A stretch of DNA of 64,000 nucleotides from Blattamonas nauphoetae. Lineage: Eukaryota; Preaxostyla; Oxymonadida. The stretch covers positions 28,811-92,810 of the forward strand of contig JARBJD010000294.1 of the NCBI GenBank assembly GCA_033064195.1, read 5' to 3'. This document shows positions 12,401 through 23,600 of this stretch, one piece after another. Numbering within the stretch: position 1 is the stretch's first letter; every line of letters begins with the position of its first letter. Below the pieces are notes generated by a model, which did no database searches, was not told the DNA's origin, and saw only the letters and a program-made list of their open reading frames with translations. The position numbers and the translations under genes are program-made.

Positions 12401-15400
12401 AGCACTGGTGTTGATGACGAGTCTGTCACTCCAATCACAACGTATGTCGTCGAATAGTTCAATGTCGACACTTCTACGTTCGGTGAGAAGAGGATCGCCG
12501 TGCTCGATCCTGTCGTTCCATCTGTGAATGTTGCGGTCAGTGATCCAGCTGGACTCAGTTCAATCGTGAACGGTCCTTTCGTCATTCCAATTCCAGTTAA
12601 CACAAGCGGTAGTTCTTTCTGTTCATCAGTTCGTTGGTTCTGTGTAACTTTCGTCAACCGAGCAGGCCTTGCACCAATCGAGAATTCAACACTCGATTCA
12701 ACATGGACTTTCCGACTCTTCCCAACTTTCTTCTCCAAACTCACAATTCGATATCTCACTCCAAACTTCAGTTCTGCTGTCGGATACAGCCACGCTGTGC
12801 TCGTCCCTGCCTTCTCCGAAACGAACGATGTTGTCAGAACTGCTTTATCTGTCGAGTCCGCCGTGTTCTCTACTTCCATCGCGAAGTCTCCAGTCTCCAT
12901 CCAATGACCTTCCAGCGGGATTGTCGTTGTGTTCATGTCATCCGAATATCCAACGATCCCAACTCTCAGAACTCGGCCAGGTTCTGAATCTGTTTCAATT
13001 GTCTGTCCACCAACAAACAAGATTTCCGCATTGTTTTCGTCAACCACATTTGTCAGCTCGTACGTTGTGTCATATTCCAGCTCAATCTCTTCTGAATTCT
13101 CCGAAAACAGAATCCCACTTCCTGACCCAACTGTGCTTGTCGAAAACAAAACAACGATCGTCCGCACACACGAAGGCGAAGACGACGTCAGAGACAGGGT
13201 CAGTTTCTTGTTCGTCGGCATCGATCGTCCTTCAACATCAAAATTGGCTGTCTTTTCAAGTGCGTCGTACGAAGACAATGTCAGTTTCGTCAGACGTGTC
13301 GGTTCAGCAGGAACTTGGAAGAGAACCAAAGGATTCACGATCGTCGGCGTATCGGCAATTGACAAAAGAGAGACAAGGTATTCACTTCCATATTTCAGTT
13401 TTGATCCCACATTCCCAAAGATCAGTTCTGTCACTGACGCTGATGTTTGATCATCACTTCCAGAAACAATACCCTCCAAATATAACAATGACCCTTTCAC
13501 TTGATTTGTCTTTGAATCCCATTCTTGAATCGACACTGAAAATGACGATCCACCAGGAAGAGCAATTCCACAAAGTGTCACTGTTCCGGATGTCTTCTTT
13601 TCGTCAAGAAGATCACAAGATGCTGATTCCACTCGGCAGGGTGCAGGCGGAATCGTGAAGCGAGTCGATGACGACACAGATGCAGAGATCGTCGAGCTCT
13701 TCAACGAAATCACTTCGTACGTTCTTCCATACTTCAGCTCCTCGCTTCCATAAACCACAAACGACCCTTCTCCAATCGATGTCGGAGAGACTGATCCAAA
13801 AGAGAACACCAGACCAATCTCTTTCTTTCCAGAGTCAGAAACATCAAACACTTTCAGTGTGAACGACTCTTCTGTCATTCGAGAACAATCCAGTTTCAGA
13901 TTCACGTTGTTCAGATTGCTCGGCGTCAGTGCTGGCGAAAGAATGTTCGAAAGCGTTGGTCCTTCTGGTGTTTTCATCAAAATCTCTCCAAACACAATGT
14001 GTTCGTCCTCCTTCTCCGATTCTCGCCTCACCAACGATGACAGAGAATACGATTGGTTGAATCCAAATCGAGAGTTTAGAGACACTTCCAGTCGGCTTGT
14101 TCCTTGCCCATTTGTCAGCGAAATCTCGATCGATGTCAAAACCCCAGTGAACGAGGCTTCGTACACTCCACTCACAGCAACGTCCGACACTTCCAATGAC
14201 AACCAGAAGTGATGGTTTGTCGATGTGTCCAGTGATGTCGAAAGCGTTTTGAGAACAGGTGCTGCTGGAATGGTGATCGAGACATCGGTGTTCACAATAT
14301 AGGCCGACTCGATCGCCTCAATCGAATAGTTTTCTTGGAACTTCATCCGCGACTCATCTTCATCCAATCCGACTGAGAACACAGCCGAACATCTTTCAGA
14401 ATTAATCAATTTCAGAGCTGACAGTGATGTCCAAGTTGAGAGTCCCTTCTTTGCGCGGATCGATCCCATCGACGTTTCCAAAACTCGACCAGAGAAGGTC
14501 ACTGTGGCTTCCGTTTTGGCTCCATTCAGCACAATCGATTGAACTCTTTCGATTCGGGATGGTTCCGAAGGTGTTGTGATCGTCATCGCGTCTGACGCAA
14601 TCCGAGTCGATGTCAGCGTCTCTTCCACTCGAGTCACAGCATACACTGTTCCATATTCAAGTTGTTTCTGAGCATCGAAAGGATACAATTGGGCGGACGA
14701 GTCAATCACTGCTCCCGATCCATCTGTCACAATCTCGAGTGTGCGAGTGTGAGCGTCCACACCAGATGGAGTGCTTGTCGACGAGAGGAACACAGAATAC
14801 GATGTGGACGGAGAAAGACGATATGATGTCCATTGAAGACCAATCGAATCGCTTCCGCTTGTTTCCGACACACTCACAATGCGAGGAGGAGCTGGTGGCG
14901 TTGTCACGCTGATCGGTGTTGGAGTCGTTGATTCTTCATCATTCGAAAGAGAAACCAGTTCGTAAACCGTTCCATACTTCACTTTCGCCAATCCAGACAA
15001 GTTTCGTGCTAATTCCGTCACGGACCCTCTCGATCCCACAATCGTCGTCTCCATCTCAACTTCCTCATCTCCATTTTTCAACACGAGCGTGTCTGTCCCA
15101 TCCTTCACGTTCGTCGTGATCAGAGAGAACACGACAGAATCCAACGATTCATCAAGACTCGTCGTGATGCTGTGCACATGAGGAGGCTGTGTTGGTGTCG
15201 TGAAGGCGAATGTCACAAAGTTGTCTGCCGTGCTGTCGTCGGTGTAAAGATAATACGACCAATCTCGACGGACCGAAAGTGTTGTGGAATCGAAGATCTC
15301 GTTTGGCTCATCCGCATTCGCGTTCCTTCCTGTTCGCGTCTTCGATGACGACGACGAGCTCCCTCCAATCGTCACCAGATGATACAGTGTCTCACCTTTC

Positions 15401-17298
15401 ATTTCGTCTGGCCCTCCAACTGGGATGTCCGAATTGATCCCAGGATGATCTTCTCCGAGTGCCATTTCAAACGAGAACGTGGTGTTGTTGTCGTCTCGAA
15501 CGACAACTGTGTAATTCCCCTCCTCCTTCCAGAACAGTCCCGTCACATCCATCACTCCCTTTCGAACATCGTCCTCGTTCCACCCAGTGCATTCGATGCT
15601 CCACAACACTGGTCCAAACAATTTGCTGTCAATGAGTTGTTTCCTCGTGTAATCCCAGCAATTCGGTCTGAGCGAGGTGGTCCAACAATATTGAACATGC
15701 TCCTTGTCCATCATGACGGAGAAACCACTCGAGTCAATATCCATATCTTGTGAGTACTTGTCCGAGTGGGTTTCAAGTCCCTTATTATCGTCAAAAATGA
15801 CGCTGTTCATAGAAAAGTCCATGTTACGGACCAAGAGGAGTCTGATTCCTCCTGTGCGACCTCCTTCATTGTATTGGAGGACACAATTCGAAAAAGAGAC
15901 CTTGCGAGGTCCTTTCACAGCAACCGTGCTGTAATTGGCCTGACATTGCGTGATCAAGCAATCAGAAACTTCAAGGTCGTGTGCGCTGCAGTCATAGAAC
16001 GAAGAGCCTGATCCGGTCGTGGTACGTCCTTCTTGGAACAAACAATCCGATACCTTCAAATAGCGAGCTGTAAGATCGGTGTATCCAGTGGTGACGAATG
16101 AACCGCCATTTCCCGCTTGGACTCGGACAAATTTGCAGTGTTTGACGTGAATATTGGACAGGATATTGTCAAATAAGATCGCTCCTCCGTTCGATTTCGT
16201 TGAGAGGTCCTGGAAGTGGCAGTGAGTGAAAATAATGGTGTCGCTTTCCGTTACCTCGCTGGTCGTAAATACAATTCTCTTGTGATTCGATTGACTCGGA
16301 TTGATGTTCTCCTTGACGATGTTGGCGTTGGGGAGGGTGTTCTGAGGCCCGCGGGTGTGGCAGGACAGGAATGTGTTGTTCGAGCTGATAATCGATCCCC
16401 CAAAGTTCAAATCACGGTTCAGTGCTCCCGAAAGGTGGTTCGAGCTCTGTTCCACCCAGCATCCATGCAATCCCTGCGAAAACTTCCAGTCAAGCTTCTC
16501 GCAAGGACAGAACGGCGCACTTCCATTTCGAACAGAAATGCCTGACAACAAACACGAAACTCTTTGCAGGCTTTCTGGTTCTTCGTCATCATCTTCAAAC
16601 GACACAAGAACTCCATCCCCCGTCCCCATTACGAACGAATCCAGTGTTGACGAAACCAGATTCAATTCGACAGTGTTCGTCCCTTTCGAGAGAGTGGTTG
16701 AGGCAAACGAGGGCAATACACTCCCTGACGTCGTCATCTTGCAGTTGTGCAGAATCACACGTGTTGATTTCGTCTTGTCTTCGCTTTGGCTTCGGACCAA
16801 AATTGGAGAATCATGAGCCGCGAGCTTGAAACAACACGTCTGCAATGACACTGATGAATCTTCAATCACCAGTGCTCGAAGTTCTTCCTCGTTTCGTCTT
16901 TTGATCTGAATCTGAGTTTGCATCGGTGTTAAAACGAACGAAACACGATTCAGAGAAACTGTCGAGTTCTCAATCCAAACTTGATATGTCTTCTTCTTAC
17001 TGATTCTCTCTTCTGTAGATTCATCTTGACTATCTGAAAGCACAATTTCTGTTCCATCTGATCCTCGAATTTCTGATTCTGTGTTTTCGATTCTTGTCCA
17101 ACTCGAGAATACTGCTTTGTTCGGAAGGACAATGGGTTGTTTCAGGTTAGTGTTCCAGTCATTGTCGGAGTGTTGCTCGAGTATCGTCTTCAGATCTTGA
17201 TCATGATGAATACGGTGGCTTTTTAGAATGGTTGATGTGGTATGAGTTTCTGCTGCAACAGTGAGCACAAAAATAATGAACGACAACACAGGACTCAT
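9490..17298 (-). CDS. Giant receptor pseudokinase 1: beta-helix, 11 Ig/IPT-like repeats, TM, dead kinase
   Basis: Single-exon frame of 2602 codons; ATG 17298 begins a hydrophobic signal peptide (MSPVLSFIIFVLTVAAETHT). Residues about 60-560 form a right-handed beta-helix-like region with repeated S-x-F-x-x-C turns. About 680-1830 hold eleven roughly 100-residue beta-sandwich repeats, each opening with P-x-x-P-x-R-(I/L) and closing with a pattern like LYP-x-AELKFGTxY. A second beta-helix-like segment (about 1880-2100) precedes a membrane helix (about 2279-2303) with an RRNKK stop-transfer. The cytoplasmic part retains the kinase C-lobe frame: WQAPE, VFSLGLILWE, DDRPT. It has no Gly loop, no beta3 Lys, no HRD (LSRISPHTILLD stands there) and no DFG; the alpha-F Asp is Ala. 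I infer a surface receptor or adhesin signalling by scaffolding rather than phosphotransfer. Stop is TGA. Confidence 0.9.
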   Translation of the reverse strand: MSPVLSFIIFVLTVAAETHTTSTILKSHRIHHDQDLKTILEQHSDNDWNTNLKQPIVLPNKAVFSSWTRIENTESEIRGSDGTEIVLSDSQDESTEERISKKKTYQVWIENSTVSLNRVSFVLTPMQTQIQIKRRNEEELRALVIEDSSVSLQTCCFKLAAHDSPILVRSQSEDKTKSTRVILHNCKMTTSGSVLPSFASTTLSKGTNTVELNLVSSTLDSFVMGTGDGVLVSFEDDDEEPESLQRVSCLLSGISVRNGSAPFCPCEKLDWKFSQGLHGCWVEQSSNHLSGALNRDLNFGGSIISSNNTFLSCHTRGPQNTLPNANIVKENINPSQSNHKRIVFTTSEVTESDTIIFTHCHFQDLSTKSNGGAILFDNILSNIHVKHCKFVRVQAGNGGSFVTTGYTDLTARYLKVSDCLFQEGRTTTGSGSSFYDCSAHDLEVSDCLITQCQANYSTVAVKGPRKVSFSNCVLQYNEGGRTGGIRLLLVRNMDFSMNSVIFDDNKGLETHSDKYSQDMDIDSSGFSVMMDKEHVQYCWTTSLRPNCWDYTRKQLIDSKLFGPVLWSIECTGWNEDDVRKGVMDVTGLFWKEEGNYTVVVRDDNNTTFSFEMALGEDHPGINSDIPVGGPDEMKGETLYHLVTIGGSSSSSSKTRTGRNANADEPNEIFDSTTLSVRRDWSYYLYTDDSTADNFVTFAFTTPTQPPHVHSITTSLDESLDSVVFSLITTNVKDGTDTLVLKNGDEEVEMETTIVGSRGSVTELARNLSGLAKVKYGTVYELVSLSNDEESTTPTPISVTTPPAPPRIVSVSETSGSDSIGLQWTSYRLSPSTSYSVFLSSTSTPSGVDAHTRTLEIVTDGSGAVIDSSAQLYPFDAQKQLEYGTVYAVTRVEETLTSTRIASDAMTITTPSEPSRIERVQSIVLNGAKTEATVTFSGRVLETSMGSIRAKKGLSTWTSLSALKLINSERCSAVFSVGLDEDESRMKFQENYSIEAIESAYIVNTDVSITIPAAPVLKTLSTSLDTSTNHHFWLSLEVSDVAVSGVYEASFTGVLTSIEISLTNGQGTSRLEVSLNSRFGFNQSYSLSSLVRRESEKEDEHIVFGEILMKTPEGPTLSNILSPALTPSNLNNVNLKLDCSRMTEESFTLKVFDVSDSGKKEIGLVFSFGSVSPTSIGEGSFVVYGSEELKYGRTYEVISLKSSTISASVSSSTRFTIPPAPCRVESASCDLLDEKKTSGTVTLCGIALPGGSSFSVSIQEWDSKTNQVKGSLLYLEGIVSGSDDQTSASVTELIFGNVGSKLKYGSEYLVSLLSIADTPTIVNPLVLFQVPAEPTRLTKLTLSSYDALEKTANFDVEGRSMPTNKKLTLSLTSSSPSCVRTIVVLFSTSTVGSGSGILFSENSEEIELEYDTTYELTNVVDENNAEILFVGGQTIETDSEPGRVLRVGIVGYSDDMNTTTIPLEGHWMETGDFAMEVENTADSTDKAVLTTSFVSEKAGTSTAWLYPTAELKFGVRYRIVSLEKKVGKSRKVHVESSVEFSIGARPARLTKVTQNQRTDEQKELPLVLTGIGMTKGPFTIELSPAGSLTATFTDGTTGSSTAILFSPNVEVSTLNYSTTYVVIGVTDSSSTPVLFDSGLSFHTGTEPTRLVAISSALRFNPSQTTLLIPVAGRELDAKKEYVVEVKETSSPFPLSNLAMSFSSSEWIVSGTIFGDSIDLLPSHSYSVNGFFVSGSSSPLFFEPISFTVPEPPVISSITASFSTHMNTSVVLSVSGTNLPEDSTYVIHLVSSPLTIPITFTSDTSGSSSPISLIRQPGLPFATTLEVSKICSEEDSTLEIPISSKTFGPFTAPTELSVFSDSTGSTDESLFGGENIPARSLGLLFDVVKELNLKRLTISTVTSTILEKGLEFGAMRMKLSDSVTSHPTIEVKPENGVAWMLRGNGRLELESLTIVGSSELTAKGSGLVWMNGGSIEMTKVILKSIETSSPILELSSLSHSSLSETSFSGGFESVFAKVSDTANMTLSSCTFLGPSTPSSSFSSSHSLTNTEEICSWTGAVIQITNTNLDVTSTKFAHLRQGAIEMIDGRVEIFTSSFQKNFAGFEAFPSFGRNIRCSGNGEVVIESLSGGDGTKEHRNGWIVLEENCTIETDDIEPDSIFFSPALTANEKKAEWNKKTKTYTLGLKGEFLIPCGLSLEVFSIEEKKEKSKLTFPLSSTNTVDWTESSMTLTLSEEKLSQLESKLEWRARLVFGLDDRTSTSVMLKLSSFDERKSQFSEHKNWILPLIISLSVLLVAFFVILLIVFICRRNKKQHAEKLSTQNKELDEAEIVFKMESPDNDDLFGQHSSSANLVKAPDNAFDHAKSIDGLQPLEKGVVPNEFVETRKVIRFGDEHETTIVFTNDTLFNRLHRQQVKLTKDEKQQISVQLAKLAERMRQNFENFTALSRISPHTILLDKENTVMLQTEEKTAGPTQNSTQSFLGLEPLGEGHEGKRWQAPEIYEGKEKVSAEKAAVFSLGLILWELETESVPFGEVDSTNAQRLLGTGFQPCTDRSMGVELMVVIEKCLSLKPDDRPTLQDLISSLESSSLFSDNQTQQNQIELNA

Positions 17299-17948
17299 AT
17301 TCAATTCAACTCGGAGGTGAAATAACTATCCGTTGAGAACTGGATAGGATTTGTGTTGAAAAGATGATCTCACCCTCCATTCAACATTGTCTGCGAGAAA
17401 GATAGGAATTCTTGGGTTCTGATCTCTCAGATGTCATAATAAGATTCGATCTTAATAAATAATGTTTTCTAAGAGTGATTTTCCAGATCTTAGCACAGAC
17501 GAGTGATCGAATCAGTCCCATTGTCAAGTGAATTCTGTCAGGGAGCAATGAGGAAGTTGATACAAACTCGTCGGCATGAAGCTCGTCGATGCTTTCTCAG
17601 AGACTATGTCTAGACTATATACATCCGGATGAACACTTCTTGATTAGTTCTGGATTCTAATCAACGGCGCGATTTTGAGACAAAAGGTCATCGGTCTAAT
17701 CTGATTGTAACATACTCATCAATTATGACAGAGTAGTGCAATTATATCCTGCTCTACACCTTTTCACATCCTTGATGGTGTCTTTTCCGTCGAAGTCTTT
17801 ATCACTTCCATGCCGCTTCTATGCTGAGGTATGTCCGTTATTTTTGGAGACATTTTCTGAGACAAATTTCCTGTATTTGCTTGAGGCAGCACATATTCCA
17901 GGAGTGATGATAGAAACACAGATTATGGAATACCAAAAAGTAGGAATC
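17299..17948. promoter_or_regulatory. Divergent intergenic region between receptor 1 and the GPI-type protein
   Basis: 650 bases between two divergent starts, so it must contain both promoters. The plus-strand frame of the GPI-type protein stays open back to 17736, but that extension puts 71 non-secretory residues before the signal peptide and has ordinary codon use, so I exclude it. No TATA-like or repeated element stands out. Confidence 0.5.
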
Positions 17949-19034
17949 ATGTTCTTCCTCTTCGCTCTTCTCTCAGCATCGAGCTTCAAAGTCCCAAATG
18001 ACGTCGTTATCACGATTACTCCCAGCGCCATCGGAGCCGATGGAAAGGGAACAATCACGGTGACTGGAACTGGTCTGACTGACCCGACCCGAGCCACCAC
18101 CGTTGATGTTGTCCTCGAATACACACCAGCTGGTTCATCAAATGTCGTTGTCGAACTGAAGAAAGAGGGTGTCGCCGTCGCAGATGGTACCCTCGCAGAA
18201 TGCATCATTGATATCACCGTTGCGGCCGCTGGTAGTGCCACAGTTTTCCAAGAAGGAGTGAAACACAGCTTGACCACAGCCAAAGTCGGAACAGATGCTT
18301 ATAGCGCTACAACAGCTGATGATGTCACCTTCACAATCCCCGCCGCCGATAAGACTCTCGCTTTGGAATACACCGAAGCCTCAGCTACCACATACACCGT
18401 CGCCGCCACATTCGGTGATGAACAAACAGCCGATGTTACTGTGACATTCACCCCAGCCGAAGGCACCGCTGTCCCAGTCACCTTCGCATTCACCGAAGCC
18501 ACAAAGGGCAAGACAGCCTCAGCCACGCTCACCGTCGGAGCTGAAGGCTCAGCCACCGTCTTCAAGATTGGAACCAAATACACCGCCACTCTCGCCGACT
18601 ACACCGTCACCGGAAAGGACTTCACCCCAGCCAACCCACTCACCACTGTCTACGCTAGCAAACTCACCCCAGTCGACGAAGAGAAGAAGGACGGTGCGAA
18701 GGACAAGGTTAGCATGACCTGCACCAACGGCATGATCAAGGCTGCTCTCATCGAAGGTGATACCAAGACCCAGACCCTCGTCGTCAAGGAAGGTGAATCC
18801 GACGCTATCACTATCACCCAATCCGAAAACAAGATCAACTTCACAATCACTGCTGGCCAGTGCGTTGTTGACTATCTGTACAACGATGCCAAGATCGCTA
18901 AGGGCAAGACCGGAACAGCTAAGCTCACTCTTGGAACAACCGAGTTCCTCGAGGGTGCAGTCACATTCGACGGATCCAAATCTGTCGCCTCAATCATCGC
19001 TGCCCTCCTCGCCGTCCTCGCCATCGTCTTCTAA
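17949..19034 (+). CDS. Secreted, probably GPI-anchored surface protein with Ig/IPT-like repeats
   Basis: 361 residues from ATG 17949. A short signal peptide (MFFLFALLSASS) is followed by at least three Thr/Ala/Val-rich beta-sandwich repeats and ends in a hydrophobic tail (SIIAALLAVLAIVF) with no cytoplasmic residues, typical of a GPI-attachment signal with a likely omega site near DGS. Repeats share the pattern GSATVFxxGxKY...T, the same spacing as the LYP-x-AELKFGTxY closing motif of the neighbouring receptor repeats. I infer a common fold. Codon choice is strongly biased to GCC, ACC, GTC and AAG, unlike neighbouring genes, which suggests very high expression. An AATAAA lies 144 bases past the stop. 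Specific function unknown; an abundant coat or adhesion protein is the simplest guess. Confidence 0.82.
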   Translation: MFFLFALLSASSFKVPNDVVITITPSAIGADGKGTITVTGTGLTDPTRATTVDVVLEYTPAGSSNVVVELKKEGVAVADGTLAECIIDITVAAAGSATVFQEGVKHSLTTAKVGTDAYSATTADDVTFTIPAADKTLALEYTEASATTYTVAATFGDEQTADVTVTFTPAEGTAVPVTFAFTEATKGKTASATLTVGAEGSATVFKIGTKYTATLADYTVTGKDFTPANPLTTVYASKLTPVDEEKKDGAKDKVSMTCTNGMIKAALIEGDTKTQTLVVKEGESDAITITQSENKINFTITAGQCVVDYLYNDAKIAKGKTGTAKLTLGTTEFLEGAVTFDGSKSVASIIAALLAVLAIVF

Positions 19035-19177
19035 GAAGGAATGAACAGGAATTGATTGAAACAGCTTGGGGTTCGCTCCAAGTTGATGGATTGCACTTCA
19101 TCATCTTTTGAACCACTTTTATATCTGTTTTGTGAACACTATAAGAGAAGAAAACACTAAAAGATATGTTTTTAAAG

Positions 19178-19183
19178 AATAAA
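19178..19183 (+). terminator. AATAAA polyadenylation-type signal
   Basis: AATAAA about 144 bases downstream of the TAA of the GPI-type protein, in an A/T-rich context. A plausible 3' processing signal for that highly expressed gene; not proven. Confidence 0.4.
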
Positions 19184-22100
19184 ACAAGTTTGAAGCACGG
19201 ATTTGGGATTGATGTCAATATTCTGAATGGTTTACTATTTGGGGTGATGTTAGAAAGAAAATGACTCCCAGAGAACTGAAAAACAGAAAAAAGAACGATG
19301 ATGGGACAGTATTATCGTTCACGTGATGCATCTACGCGATTTTTGGATCCTTTCCTTCTTTATGCATATCATACAATCTTTCGCACATTCTTTTGCAACT
19401 CAAGTACGTTGTGGCATGATATTGGATGGATTTCACTGATCTTTTCATGGCTCAGTTTCATCGTGGCATGGCGTTCGAGGGATTTCACATTCAGACGGAA
19501 TGGGATACAATCTCCCAATTTTATGCCTCATTGAATAGTAAAGGCATTGAAACTGATAATGATATGTGATTAAATGCGTTCTTGACAGAATATAACCTCC
19601 AACTCAAACATAGTTTAGTGATTTGTGTCAGACTCTTTGATCTCGTTGAACACTGCATAATACATGATACAGAGAGAAATTTTGATTTTTTTACTCCACG
19701 ATTTGACGAGGATTACAGAGGTGATATCAGATTAACATCAACCAGAGTGAGAATATGGAAGCGGTGTCAATTCGTTCGCATTTGGTGTTAGAGCTGAAGA
19801 AAAGAGCCAAACTGCAAAAAATCGTTCAAGTCGTCAACAATGTGAATGAGAGATGAAAATAATGAGACAATACATCTTGAGTTTCCCCTGAAATGACGAG
19901 ATCATTGTGGATCATTCTTCATAGAACAAGGAGGTTTTGATTCGAAATAATGAGTGGAAATGACAGGTTAGGATGGATTCATTGACATTTCAACCGCAGA
20001 ATACACAATTCAGAGTTCATTGAGTCAGAATAGACTTTCATGGGTTCGTCAGGATTCCAACTCCGAAAAAAGTTGCAGGATGCTTAAGAAAGCTCTGAAA
20101 TCGGTCGAAAATCACTCAGACAACCGTCGAAACAGGAGATAACGCAGGATTATGTCAATCATCGAGTTCACCAATTCCGAAGTTGGAAGCGCTCAAAGAC
20201 TTCATGAATAGACCCGGAACCCTGTTCCCTCTCATAAAGCGACGGACACAACCTTGCCGTTGTCATTCACCGAGACCACATGTACTCGACGATCGTGAAT
20301 GATTGAGTAATCATTTCTCGACCATTTTTGTTATAATGGGGGATCCGCGTGACCTGAAACTCAGTTTACAATGTTATCTTGCTCATTGTTGTGCCTCCAG
20401 AATAGTTTCAACTCGTCTGGAGAAGCCACAAACTCTACTTTCTCGCTCCAGATCGGTCAATGATTTGCTGTCTCAACATGATGCTTGTCGTGTCCACTAT
20501 GTTGTGATATGCATCATCATGCATCCGAATTTATAAATCCGACTGAGCATGCAGAGTCAAAGTTTGGAGATTTATCTGCATCAATTCTCCTGGTTCCGAC
20601 TGATGTCCGAAGTGTGATTCCAAATCCACTATTCTATCTCACGTTCCGTCGATCATGTCAGATTTGATTGACAGATCAGGAGACGAAGCCAAATTCTTTT
20701 CATGACACGTCAACCCAACCGCAAATTTTTAAAGTGCAAATTGTTGCTTCGGCAAAGTCGAAATCCTCCAAAATCGCGCGCACGAGATCTTTACGCCGGA
20801 TATCTACTTGTTTCGTCGATCTTTTGAGCGCTGGCATCTCGATTCTGACATTAACGAACTGCGTTCCCATTCCGCCTTTGTATGGGCTCTGCGCTTCTCA
20901 CCTCAAAGAATTCATCCATTTCTTGTTCCGACTTGTATCTCTGTCATTGTTTCATCTCATGTTGTTCAACCAACACCACTCTTTCACTTTTCTCTGTCTG
21001 ATGAACAAGTCCTCTCTGATTGATGTTTGAAGATACACGAGGTTGTGGAGAAGGGAATAAATCATCGATGATGTGATTAAAAGCACAGATAGCCCCCTTT
21101 TTGTCAAACACAGGAGAAAACGCAGACCAAGATCAAACACTTCAATAGGCAGTAGAATGCCTCAAAACCACTGGAACAGGTTTTACATGAGAGATAAAAA
21201 ATAAAGTGAGAGAGATAAGAGAAGAAATACGTTCAACGTTCAGAAAAAGATGTCCAGTTTTCTGCTTCGATCTCTGCATGATATAGTGATACATCCGACA
21301 AATACTTGTGATTTTCCGCTTGTTAAATGTATTTTGTTCGCATTTTTCGAGATGATGTGGGGAGATTGTGGGGGTCTGATGGTAGATCGATGTGTTGATT
21401 CAAATCGACAGAAATTGCTAAAAGAACAGCTGATCATGAAATAAATGAACAAAAATACAAATAGAATCAGATTCGTCAGGAATTTCCTCCATCCTTTATC
21501 TCTGAGAGGAGATAGACAGTACTGAAACCTCAATTGCGCTTCAGGTCATGAAAAATGTCAGAGATTAAGAGAAAATTTGTGAGAATTATCCATCAAACTG
21601 TGAAGAAGGACAATTGAGAAAGAATATCAGAGGTTAAGAAGGCATACAATCAAAGATTCAACTCCAGGCGAGTTTGATATGAGAGTGTAGAAATCCGTGA
21701 CAAATCGAGAGATGAAGGCGAAATGGAACATGATATTGACAAAAGAGGGCCGTGACTGAAAAGAGTGTGACCACACGTATGGCATAAAGAGAAGTGAACG
21801 CGAACGGGACGTCATATGGGCAGGACTCGCTTCTTAACATGCAGACCTCAAAATTGCCCATGCAGATATGCGAGCTATTGTCCACCTCCAATTTCATACA
21901 CACACGTGTCCCGGATGACTTCAGTCATTGTTTCGGAAAAAAATGTGAATCGAAACGCAGAGACTGAATTATCTGAAAGCCACACTGAGAAGGCGTTCAT
22001 GAACATCAGCAAATGGAGTGGAGCATTGTTGCATCCATGGAGATGCGACAAGATGTGGAACAACTGAAGAAGTCAATAAATTAAGGGAGTCCACTGTCCT

Positions 22101-23600
22101 TTCAAGCTTCAAGACTTCATCCACTTTCCCAGATCATCCGATGCCTCGAGGCTGCTCTTTCTGTTCGATTGAATGATGGACGACCTTGAAAACGTCCAAA
22201 TTCGAATGGTCGACGTTCTCCGCGAATCACTTTGACGAACACCGCCTCCCACGCATCGAAAATCTGTCGCATCAATGACAGCCGCAGTTGCTATCGATCT
22301 GGATGGTTCCTGTGAGATCGCACTTCCTCGTTCGAAGCTTTGGATTATGGGCGCACCACACGCCTTCACACCCAGCGTGTCATTCCAAAACACCATTCAT
22401 TGTATCTCCGTTAATGTTTCGTTCCGGCTTGTTCAACCTTCAGCGCGAAAACCTTCTCTCGTCATCGGATCCTGAATCTTGAGGTAAATCTGAGCTTTCA
22501 TAGACTCTTGGGCAACTGTTTGCTTTCCACTGTCCAATTTCCGTTTGTTCCGATAGGCAGAACTTCACTTTTCGCTCTTCTTTTGACGATTTCTCCTGTT
22601 TTATTCGTTTTAACGCTTTCCTTTGTCTCATTCTCCATCAGATATCCACGGATTTATACCCTTTTCACATATTCATGTGATATCTTCCACTAATTAATGC
22701 ACAACCCTTCAGATCGTGTCCATTCAGTTTTCATCAATGAGAACCCACTCATTTCATGCTTTGTCCTCACTACAGACATCTCCAACCTCTTCAGCCCCTT
22801 TTCAACAAGCATATAGTGACTTCACTTCAACTGTTTCTGTGTCTACTGCAGAATAACGCGACGGAGAATCATGCGATTATCCAGTGGTCAGAACTTGCTC
22901 TGCCGCTCAGAAACAGTCATTTTCTCGTCTCTATTTCTTCTTATTACTTCATTCCTCTCAGTATTACTCCCTGTTTTCGATAGATCTCAGAAGAGCTTGA
23001 GGTCATCATCAACAAGCCGACGTCACTTCGCACACGGCAAGTATCACATCCATCATCATCATTCCTTCCTTCAAACTGATGGTATGTTGCCTATCTCTGC
23101 AAGACGGAGTGTTTGTCGTCTTAAAGAGCTCTTTCTCGAAACGGTCACACGATCACCTCTCTAACACACTTCAGACTCGAACTGATTCCTATCCCAACAA
23201 ACACACTCAAAGGAAATTGCCAATGATCAAGGTCATTGCCTATTCAACCCTTTTTGTGGCATCCCAGCGGTTTTTCAAGTTGCTTCCTCAAAAAGGGTTT
23301 TTGATGCTAATTTAAGTCGGGACGGTTCAAGATTTCCTCCCCTAATAGAAAATACCGTAACATCTATTCAATGTGCATTTTTATCATTTGCAGGAACTAT
23401 AAGTCTGGATCCACTTCAACCTTTGAAATTTAGGGAGATCTCTTATACAAATGAAAATAGGGCAATGAAATTGGAGAATATCCTCGAGCGAGTCAGTTGA
23501 AACTGTATTCTCAACAATTCTGAACTGGATTTTCTCGATTTCTTGAAAACGAAGAAACTCCACAAAACCAAGACAAAACAAGTGAGAATAGCGAAAAAAA
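19184..23600. other. Gene-poor 4.4 kb region
   Basis: No frame longer than about 120 codons and none with consistent coding character or splice-linked exons. A minus-strand frame at 22109-22396 has a faint beta-helix-like texture (VKACGAPII) and could be a receptor-family relic, but I cannot support it. Composition is mixed, with no tandem array visible. Likely decayed genes or unrecognised element remains. Confidence 0.55.

Noticed and set aside
10232-13658. Plus-strand frames of 236 to 329 codons (10232-11014, 11606-12316, 12669-13658)
   Set aside because: They lie entirely antisense to receptor 1, are Ser/Gln-rich as expected for the complement of its codons, and have no domains or splice signals.
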